This document shows positions 55,426 to 64,000 of a stretch of DNA of 64,000 nucleotides, one piece after another. Position 1 is the first letter of the stretch. Each line of letters opens with the position of its first letter. The notes under the pieces are model-generated. The model ran no database searches and was not told the origin of the DNA. It saw only the letters and a program-made list of their open reading frames with translations. Origin of the DNA: Helicoverpa zea (lineage: Eukaryota; Arthropoda; Insecta; Lepidoptera; Noctuidae); the NCBI RefSeq assembly GCF_022581195.2, contig NC_061471.1:10850001-10914000 (forward strand). The letters are read 5' to 3'. A program made the translations under genes and the position numbers.

Positions 55426-56395
55426 TAAGTACACCTCGGTTTTTACTACCGATTGGAAATGAGTTACAGTTGAACAGAGCTATGGATTTCATCCCGCATC
55501 GCTATCATGCGGGATATATGGCGGAGGAATTATTGCACCACACTGTAGGCAGTAAGCAGGCAAGAGTTACCACCGTGCAAGGTAATGTATGGCTGCTGTT
55601 AGCTTCTTGGTGTTGGTTCTAACAAGTTTTTGTATCGATTATATGTAGTTGGATAACATGGTCTTGATTTGCAAAGAGTATTTATGAGTACCATCTATTG
55701 GTAGCAACTAGGTAGCAACTCTCTATATATTTCTTTTTGTTTTGGGACAGTAGCATTTAAGTACACAGCTCGGTTTTTACTACCGATTGGAAATGAGTTA
55801 CTGTAGAACAGAGCTATGGATTTTATCCCGCATCGCTATCATGCGGGATATATGGCGGAGGAATTATTGCACCACCCTATATAGGCAGTAAGCAGGCAAG
55901 AGTTACCACCGTGTGAGGTAATGTATGGCTGCTGTTAGCTTCTTGGTGTTGGTTCTAACAAGTTTTTGTATCGATTATATGTAGTTGGATAACATGGTCT
56001 TGATTTGCAAAGAGTATTTATGAGTACCATCTATTGGTAGCAACTAGGTAGCAACTCTCTATATATTTCTTTTTGTTTTGGGACAGTAGCATTTAAGTAC
56101 ACAGCTCGGTTTTTACTACCGATTGGAAATGAGTTACAGTTGAACAGAGCTATGGATTTCATCCCGCATCGCTATCATGCGGGATATATGGCGGAGGAAT
56201 TATTGCACCACACTGTAGGCAGTAAGCAGGCAAGAGTTACCACCGTGTGAGGTAATGTATGGTTTGCTGTTACTTTCTTGGTGTTGGTTCTAACATGTTT
56301 TTACGATTATACATTAGTTGGAAAACATGGTCTTGATTTGCAAGGAGAATTTAAGTTTCACCTTTTAGTAGTAATTAGGTAACAACCCTATATGT
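55426..56395 (+). repeat. Tandem repeat, about 2.9 units of 335 bp
   Basis: Equivalent points CTCGGTTTTTACTACC lie at 55435, 55769 and 56105, giving periods of 334 and 336. Units 1 and 2 are nearly identical in their second halves; unit 3 diverges after about 56270. Each unit has a 9-bp hairpin, ATCCCGCAT / ATGCGGGAT, around CGCTATC. The 96-codon ORF in unit 1 is not kept in unit 2. I know no gene with this sequence. Confidence 0.85.
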
Positions 56396-57854
56396 ATGTA
56401 TCGAGGTAGGTGTATGGTGAGTGACCAGTGGATCTGATGGATACTAATGCAATTGAGTCGTTACAGACAGGAATATGGCATTAAGTCCCATATCCGTTGT
56501 ACATGGTTCATGTTGCATAAAGTTTAAATAAATAAACAAACTTAGAAAAAGTTTAAAGAAGACATTTTCAAGTTCACTTGGTTTATACCCAGAAAGTAAG
56601 TAGATGATTTACAGAAGAATTCTGAAGCAATGTTTTTAATGTAAAAATTCTACGAAAAGTTTTTGCGGCTTATTTATTTATAGATTTAAATGAACAGTTT
56701 CCAAATATATGACTTCTCATATCAAAGCCCACGCTTTGCTAGTGGTAGTAGGTATGTAATATACCTACGGATATAAAAATAAACACAGATGTAGCTTATA
56801 CTTACAATATATCTACCAAAAGATAGGTACCTAATAAGAAAGCAAGTCTCACAATGAAGCTATAAATATTCGATATTATAACGTAAATGGAGATTCTCCC
56901 TTACTTAGTAGGGAGAGCGAAATATTTGCTATGTGTTGGCAAGAAAATGGCGATTTGGCAGCGTCTGGATTCTCGTAATAAAAGATGATCTCTGCACGAA
57001 TGCGTACGTTAAAGGGTGCTGCGATTGTCTGGCGTCTGATTCATTTTATGTCTGGCTTTGGAGTAAGTAACGTTATATCACGCTAGAATTACTTGGGGAT
57101 CAGCAAGGGTTTAGCACTAGTGTGATTTTGGAATAGCTTGTTTCGTTGATATGGATTAAATAAAAGCTACTTACTGATTGCAAGAGGAGTGATGATGTGT
57201 AGGTTGTAGGTATATGAGGTTTACCTGAAAATGGAATGAAATAGTAGATACACGTTACTACAGTAAAATTATATTAGATATAAGTTGAAGCTCGTGATTT
57301 TGCCACAACGCTAAAGAACTTCTTTCCGTACCCGGATAAAATATAACCTTTGTCTCCCAAAGATAGTGTAGCTTTTCAACTATGTAGGTTTTTTTATAAA
57401 ATGTTCAGTAGTTTCAGAGCCTTCAGGACACAAACGAATAAATAAATAAAAAAAATCTCTTTAAAATATTAGATAAGATTTATTGAGGTATAAAAATGGC
57501 CTTTCCACCAAAAATTAAGCCTACATAATTAACAAAACCGAGCTCAAACTAAACAAAAGCGAAGTCCCGGACAATATCAACAATGACCATATTTCAGGCT
57601 ACATTGACCACCGCGGCGCCGTCCATTGTGTCTCAATCGGCCGGTCAATTTGCATAATGACCGTTATTTTGTACGCGCTGTGATGTAAACCCTACACTTT
57701 AATACGGAGTTATTTTCAAGTAGTTGTAAAGATTATTAGGCCAGATTATTGGTGACTAGGTGTGGCTTTTAGTGCCCCGAACACTGCAAACTTAAAGTCA
57801 GTTAATATTTTCTGCCGTCACTGGGGAAGATGTATTCGAATGCAGTTTGACTAT
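56396..57854. other. Intergenic; dispersed-repeat fragment and GC-rich patch
   Basis: 57300-57460 is a dispersed-family fragment (TTTCCGTACCCGGATAAAATATAACC, then GTTCAGTAGTTTCAGAGCC). 57596-57660 is GC-rich (CCACCGCGGCGCCGTCC, ATCGGCCGGTCAATTTGC) and ends in an octamer-like ATTTGCAT; it may be regulatory. Confidence 0.4.
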
Positions 57855-58117
57855 AATATAATAATAATGTCGGGACACCTTTTCACACACGGTCGGTTAG
57901 CCCCATGGTAAGTTATTAATTAACTTGTGTTATGGGTGCTAACACAACTGATAAACTACATATAGCTACATATATACATATTTATAAATACATATTGTAA
58001 CCCAGACCACGGCCAACAAGCATGCTCATCACACAAATGTCGACCGAGCCGGGAATCGAACCCGGGACCTCAGGTTCGGCAGTCCGGCATGGTGACCATT
58101 GCGCCATCGAGGTCGTC
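57855..58117 (-). repeat. tRNA-derived SINE, family B, near full length
   Basis: Reverse complement of the family B SINE at 2008-2280, with tail at the left ((ATA)n then ATGTCGGGACACC) and tRNA-like head at the right (CGCCATCGAGGTCGTC). The B box reads GGGAATCGAACCC on the plus strand. Confidence 0.85.
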
Positions 58118-60370
58118 AACTATAGATCGACTATATAGATTAACTATAAACAGTAACTACATATATGTGGAGTTTAGTCGCATTCTTTACGAAAATCCAA
58201 ATATGACAGTTTATCACCATACAAGCAATGCATAATCATCCTTATGTCCTCATCTCAATCAAAAATCTTGTCTGTCACTTGTTTTTTAATTTCTTGTATG
58301 TAAAAAAGGCGTGCAAAATGAAAAAGTCTGGGAAGAAGGTTGTTAATATCTTACAAGCCTTCTCTATAATTACAGATTTATTTAAGAAACCTACAACAAA
58401 TTTTTGATACTACGTTCTTGCACCTACTTAAATACTCCAGGTAACTATCATAAAATAAACTTGCGCAACCATAATGCTCTTGCAATTTCACACTATTCGT
58501 TCAAAACCGATTATAATGTTAAAAGTAGCTATCGTACCAACCTCAGGGCAGTCATTACAGAAATCCTTACATAAAGTGCACAGTCTATCTCGTTGAAATA
58601 ATAACACGGTAGAATGCCATAGATACTGATAATGCAACCTGCAATGCAAATTGGACACTGATTAATTGATAATAAGGTTTAATTTGCATATTTATTGGAG
58701 TAAGACCAGTGTATGGATAGTTTAATGATGGATAGATAGATAGGACAGGTCTGTCAACACCTATAAATATTAAGTTTTAAGTTAAACTGTTGTAATTAAG
58801 TATAGTGGCGAGAGATGAGTAGTGAGGCGATTATAATTATTATTATTCACACGATCAACAGGTGTGTTTTATAGTGATGTTGGTATTATCGTTATTTGTT
58901 ACATAAAATTAACTTGTTTAATGAGTTCGTCAAGAATACCAATGATGGTCACCACTTTAAACAAAATATTGCTATAGGTATGCGATAGCAAACAATACAA
59001 AAAGGGCAAAATAATAACTTCCAAGACATTTTTTCCCCATTTAGTAAAAGTTATGTGTGGTTAAACTACCAGATTTTCATCCTACATTTAACAGAGTATA
59101 TCTAAAAAATACCCAGTGGTTTCCTTATATAAAACTTACCCCAAAACCCCAGTATTCCTCACTGATGATCGTGTTCACGAACAGTTTACAGGCAGTTGCA
59201 ATATTTATGCGCGCGCGCAGCAAATGTGCGGTAATACGTGCACTTATGATAATGTGAGACGAGATTCACACCTGATAGGTTCTGAGGATGAAGGAGTTTT
59301 AGCTTCGGGGGATGTTTTATGATATTATAGCTTTTGTGATATTGTAGAACGAAAGGAGGAAGATGTGACATGTAATTTTATGATGTAGCAAGTTTAACAT
59401 TATGGAAGAGCCAATAGTAGAAATCTTGTAATACTGGCGTGTAATAAAAATATTGCATACACGCAGTAAAAGGCATAATAAATTCTGTTTTACTAGGTAT
59501 ATATGTCACCACAAACTTGTAGAGCCTTAAATAATACCTACTACATGTCAGAGTACTAAAACAAACGCAAACCAAGAAATAGTTTCAACACTAAAATTCC
59601 CTAGTTAAAAAGACATCGATCTCTATTACAAGAAAGTTTACTGTAGACCAACAATCTTCTTAAAAGGATTCACTAATCAAAACTTCGGAGTACACCCACC
59701 AGAAGGGCAATCAAAAGAAAATTAGCTTGGCCACCTTCTTACAATTTCAAATGGAAAAACTTGGCCATCAGTACGGAACCAATTTGATAGTCGCAAGGGA
59801 CATAGTCGGATTAATTAGAAGGAGGTTCCAGACTCCTAACCTTATGATTGGTCCAAGTTGGTTTAAATAAAGCATTGTTTTTTTTGGTTAAACAGTCTTT
59901 TGTGGCTCTGTTGGAGGTTGTAGAGAGAAGATGTTTGTTTTTCAGTCTGAAGGGTTGTATAAGTTAGGTTACTTAAATTAAGTTTGAGTTCAAGATGATT
60001 TCGCGAAATAGCGCTCCTACTTAATGTCAAAGTTAATCTACCAACTATGACTGTTTAATAGATGGTTAATGCTTAAATCTTTACTAATAATAATACTTAC
60101 AAAATTGACAAAGTTAATTCTCTTTCATATCATCGAAAAAAATTGTATTATTTTTGATTTGATTATATTTGGATGAAACTTTCGACAGTCGTTATTTTTC
60201 AATGGGAGCGTATCTATTTCCCTTCGCCACTTACCCTCAAACATCCCTATTATAAATTCAAACTGACGACCAGAGAGTAAATAAATCTAGTTTTACAACA
60301 AGTCGACCTAAACTCCCTGAGCGTCCTATGTCCTAGAAACGTATAACGTATAGGCACAGAATGAAGATCT
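58118..60370. other. Intergenic, no recognised feature
   Basis: AT-rich. A short (GC)n run occurs near 59209. ORFs of 60-70 codons have no support. Confidence 0.45.
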
Positions 60371-60450
60371 ACAGTTGTGAAGATCTGTACTAACGTTCGT
60401 AAGAATGTCACTCACACACGCATGTACATCTATAAATTTTTGTTTTTTAT

Positions 60451-60720
60451 AAATAAATAAATAAATAATGTCGGGACACCTTTTCACACACGGTTGGTTA
60501 GCCCCATGGTAAGTTATTAATTAACTTGTGTTATGGGTGCTAACACAACTGATAAACTACATATAGCTACACATATACATATTTATAAATACATATCATA
60601 ACACCCAGACCACGGCCACCAAACATGCTCATCACACAAATGTCGACCGAACCGGGAATCGAACCCGGGACCTCAGGTTCGGCGGTCCGGCATGGTGACC
60701 ATTGCGCCATCGAGGTCGTC
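60451..60720 (-). repeat. tRNA-derived SINE, family B, with partial head duplication
   Basis: Closely similar to the 57855-58117 copy. Just beyond its head, 60734-60760 repeats a piece of it (GTCCGGCATGGTGACATCGA), a deletion-bearing partial duplicate of the head. Confidence 0.8.
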
Positions 60721-60849
60721 TTGATCCGCCCGTCGTCCGGCATGGTGACATCGACGAGCTTTTATGTTCTTCTCTCGGTGCTGTGTAATTGTGTTGCTGG
60801 GGAGTTGTTCCACCACTTCTTCTTCCCAGCAAAAACACATAGGAAGTGG

Positions 60850-60946
60850 TGAAGGGCGGGCGTTTTGGGGGCTGTCTTTTATAGATTTGACGTTCAGTAA
60901 GTGCTGATTTTCAGCCTACTTTGAATAAATGACTTTTGATTTTTGT
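60850..60946 (+). repeat. Repeat fragment ending TTTGAATAAATGACTTTTG
   Basis: Parallel to 42300-42400. It begins near AAGGGCGGGCGTTTTGGGG and ends TTTGAATAAATGACTTTTGATTTTT. Confidence 0.5.
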
Positions 60947-61036
60947 GTTTTTCTGTCAGTACTGAGTGTCATGTATCGAGCACATGCGTGTGTGAGTGTC
61001 ATTGTTACGAACGTTAGTACGTAGGTTCATAACTGT

Positions 61037-62230
61037 TCGCAGAAGAGTTTATTTATACTGTGGTATAGGTAACGAGTTGAATGAAAGCCTCGGGAACCTC
61101 GAGTTAGCAAGTTTGTGGTAACTTCACGCTATATAAGCGTAGTGTAAGTTGCGCTGTAGGGTATTTTTTTAATGCTTGCTGTAAATAAAGTTTGAAATGA
61201 AAAAAGTGGTTTTAAAGGTGGTAAAAATCCTTAAAGTTTAGGTTATCTTCATTTGAAAGTATAAGCGCGAAGAGATAGTATAGATTATGTGTGTGTGCGT
61301 GTTATTCTTTTCAGGAAAACGGCTAAATCTATTGAGAGGAAATTTGGCCAGCAGATCTTGAAGTCTTGGGGTAATGGAAACCGTGATAAGTTACTTTTTA
61401 TACCGATAAAACCCTTACAATCTGGGCTACGAGTATGCAGATAGTAGGTGAAAATATAACTATAATCCCAGTTACATTGAGTTGAATATCATACTTAGTA
61501 GGTACAAATATAAACAGAAATCCCCAAACATCAAAACACTCAAGATACAGTAACCAAATATTCCAATACCTCGATAACTGGAACTCTCTAATAACAAAGT
61601 TCTAGACAACACAATTACAGACAAACTGACATGAGGCCAAACTTATGTAGGTGAACTGAATACGGGATTTATTGATTCCCGGACAAAATGCGGGACAAGC
61701 TTCCGACCAATACGTTTCCAATTACGATGGAACTTTCGAGAACGTCCAACGAGGATTTTCCTAAGTTTAGACTTGAAACTAGGAATTTAGTTTTTAATGA
61801 TTGTTGAGATTCTGTGGATGAGGGAGCGGGTTCTGTCAGATGCTGGTGATTTTATTTAGGTTTTATTTTATATAGGATTTTATTTTTTGGCAACTAAAGA
61901 TTTATATATTTGAGCATCCTAGTACTTATATTATAAAACAACGGTATGAGAAAGTTTGGGAACGCTGAGTTGAGGCGGTCGAGTGGTCATTTACACACAC
62001 AGGTATGGATCACTCGTTTTCATGAGATAGAACCTATGTATATTACCTTTACATCGATATTAATAGATAGATAAGTATTAGAACCTGAATCTGATAAAGA
62101 AAAAGTGTGGTTTTAGAAGTCGGCTAAACTTATCGATTGTAAATGACTAAAAAGAGATGCATTGTTACAATACAATGAAAGAAAAGGGCAGCTTTCAGTA
62201 AGTTTGTCACCTACAAGCTAAAATTTTAAC
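61037..62230. other. Intergenic, no recognised feature
   Basis: AT-rich. A near-palindrome around a TATA (ACGCTATATAAGCGT, about 61127) is seen but has no supporting context. Confidence 0.45.
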
Positions 62231-62249
62231 AATAATACCAAATCCCTCA

Positions 62250-62676
62250 TCCTCCGAGCCTTTTTCCCAAACTATGTTGGGGTCGGCTTCCAGTCTAACC
62301 GGATGTAGCTGAGTACTAGTGCTTTACAAGGAGCGACTGCCCTGCCTGACCTCCTCAACCCAGTTACCCGGGCAACCCAATACCCCTTGGTTAGACTGGT
62401 GTCAGACTTACTGGCTTCTGACTACCCGTAACGACTGCCAAGGATGTTCTATGACAGCCGGGACCTACAGTTTAACGTGCCATCCGAAACACAGTCATTG
62501 GTGTCTAAGATATACTTAGAAAGTACATACAAACTTAGAAAAGTTGCATTGGTACTTGCCTGACCTGGAATCGAACCCGCGCCCTCATACTCGAGAGGTT
62601 GGTTCTTTGCCCACTAGGCCACCACGACTGTTCTTTGCCCACTAGGCCACCACGACTGTCTAGGCCACCACGACTG
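62250..62676 (-). repeat. Full-length SINE, family C, with tandemly duplicated head
   Basis: A 427-bp tRNA-derived SINE on the minus strand with an exact 19-bp TSD, AATAATACCAAATCCCTCA (62231-62249 and 62677-62695). The B box reads GAATCGAACCC on the plus strand near 62570. The 5' head is present about 2.6 times: 62603-62630 and 62631-62658 are identical 28-base units, followed by a partial unit 62659-62676. Its body matches the truncated copies at 34046 and 43388. Confidence 0.92.
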
Positions 62677-62695
62677 AATAATACCAAATCCCTCA

Positions 62696-64000
62696 GCAAA
62701 AAAAAAACCATTAACACAAAACTCAGCACCAAAATATAATAAAAATCGAAGTCTTCCCCGCAGCCCTGGGCACTCCGGATATCTCCACTCCCCGCCCGCC
62801 CTGCCCGGACAAACTTCCTGTACGACCGACTCCCGGAAACCGGATGTAGTATCCCATTCGGAAAAACTCGGCAAGTCTTAGTCTATTGGATAGTTCTTGT
62901 AGATATCCTGCTATTGGTATAGTTGATGTTCCACTGTTTTGTGAAGCTCAAGGGGTTTTCATTATAATTATATTGTTAGTTTTATCAATGGAATTATTAT
63001 ATCCTATCACTATAGACTGCTCATTAAATAAATCTTTTTGTTGGGATACACAAGTGCTCAAAGAGTAATAAAACTATGAAACATTGGGTTTTAGTTCGAA
63101 AGTAATTTCAAAGAAAATCTGCAAAAATATTCTAAGAGAAACATCTCATTTCATCTGACATAATGTACATCTAGTGCCAGTATTTTAAATGAGGAACATA
63201 GGTCTAACTAAAATAAGAAAATTAAATCTAAGTTATATCCAATATGCTGATGCCACGAATTCTATATTAATGAACTTATTAAATCCTTACTATAAGCATC
63301 TGTTCCCTATAAGCGACTTACATTATAATCATTGAATTCCAAACGTCAACACAGAACGATAATGACGTTCACACATAATGAAATGAAACAATTTACTCCA
63401 AATTAAATGAGTTTCGGCTTAACGTAAAAGATAATTACTTGGTAAAGTCAGTATGACGTTTATAATAATATGTTCGCTTGTATAGTCGCATGTCAATTAT
63501 AATTGCGGTAAGTATATTGAAAACAATAAAATCATACACAGTGGGGCCTGATTTTTTTGTAATTTTGTTTACATTTCTTTGTCCTGTAAGTCTGTGTACA
63601 TTTAAGAGCTGATTTGTTTGCTAGTACGCGGTCTCAAGACTACTGGTTCGGTCCGCTTCGCTTCGGTTAAAAATATTTCAGCGTCATCTAAAGCCCATTG
63701 GTGGAAGAAGGCTTAAGCTACTTTTTATCTAGGTGCGTGAAGCAGTTCCAACGCGTTGCCTATTTGGATTGATGAAATATATTGGAAACTAAAAGCTGCA
63801 ATCAATTTACAAAAATCAAGTTCGTTAATTCCTCTAAATACAAACAATGATAACACCAACCCCATATTGCCCCACACATAACTCACGATAGTCATAAAGC
63901 TCTTAACAAACATATATCAGACGAGAAATTCCGCACATACCGTAAATTGTTTCAACAAATCCCACTAAATTCTGCTAAAACGAGCATTAGATACACAGTA
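62696..64000. other. Intergenic, no recognised gene
   Basis: AT-rich apart from a GC-rich stretch at 62760-62850 (CCCCGCCCGCCCTGCCCGG). ORFs there reflect base composition. Nothing else is identified up to the window end. Confidence 0.4.

Larger units (their letters stand above)
60371..61036. mobile_element. Inverted-repeat element with a nested SINE
   Basis: Arms of 55 bases, 60371-60425 and 60982-61036, are inverted copies with several mismatches; the inner 39 bases are nearly identical (GTACTAACGTTCGTAA...). Between them lie a family B SINE (60451-60720) and a repeat fragment (60850-60946). This looks like a TIR element that received later insertions. No transposase remnant and no clear TSD. 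Confidence 0.65.

Noticed and set aside
55332..55622. 96-codon ORF in the tandem repeat
   Set aside because: The frame is broken in the second unit and no domain is visible.
55426..56395. Self-cleaving ribozyme in the 335-bp repeat
   Set aside because: Hairpin present but the hammerhead core (CTGATGA ... GAAA) is absent.
62535..62874. Minus-strand ORFs with repeated S-W-W-P-S-G-Q
   Set aside because: Translation of the duplicated SINE head, not a protein repeat.

Overview
This window looks like nuclear DNA of a moth or butterfly (Lepidoptera, probably a noctuoid-type moth). It is AT-rich, its genes are split by introns with GT-AG boundaries, and it holds tRNA-derived SINEs, an RTE-like LINE and many small inverted-repeat elements of the kinds common in lepidopteran genomes. 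The order is inferred from texture and repeat types, not from a database match. There are no operons, Shine-Dalgarno sites, rRNA genes, genuine tRNA genes or CRISPR arrays.

Host genes are sparse. (1) Bases 1-4050 carry the last four coding exons of a plus-strand gene I do not recognise; its protein ends in E-S-C-I, a possible PDZ ligand. (2) A complete two-exon plus-strand gene at 23006-24828 encodes a MADF-BESS protein, with a GC/CpG-rich probable promoter just upstream. Two weak candidate exons (15080-15115 and 51643-51797) have strong splice donors but no known partners. The rest is intergenic or intronic, with a few GC-rich or homeodomain-site-rich patches that could be regulatory.

Mobile DNA supplies most of the recognisable content. 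The centrepiece is a full-length RTE-like LINE at 28363-32402, with an exact 15-bp target-site duplication (TSD) and intact endonuclease and reverse-transcriptase residues. Its three reading frames are linked by two -1 steps, each with a slippery heptamer (A AAA AAT and A AAA AAC) inside a short overlap, and the main frame has no ATG before its endonuclease domain. Two short 5'-truncated RTE fragments (12982-13646, 52038-52153) also have clear TSDs. A second LINE-type family is present as two broken copies (about 38341-39004 and 47170-48443). The second copy has TSDs and a poly(A) tail on one strand but its ORF on the other, as expected from an inversion by twin priming.

Other elements are a solo LTR (19535-19835, TSD GTAC), several SINE families (three copies of one family have exact 16-19 bp TSDs), two hAT-like MITEs (one nested in a SINE), three mariner-like 130-bp MITEs (two head-to-head in the MADF gene intron), four further terminal-inverted-repeat elements, a 335-bp tandem repeat with a hairpin in each unit (55426-56395), and several very good snap-back palindromes, the largest at 43685-43898. 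These suggest many recent insertion and template-switching events in an otherwise gene-poor stretch.
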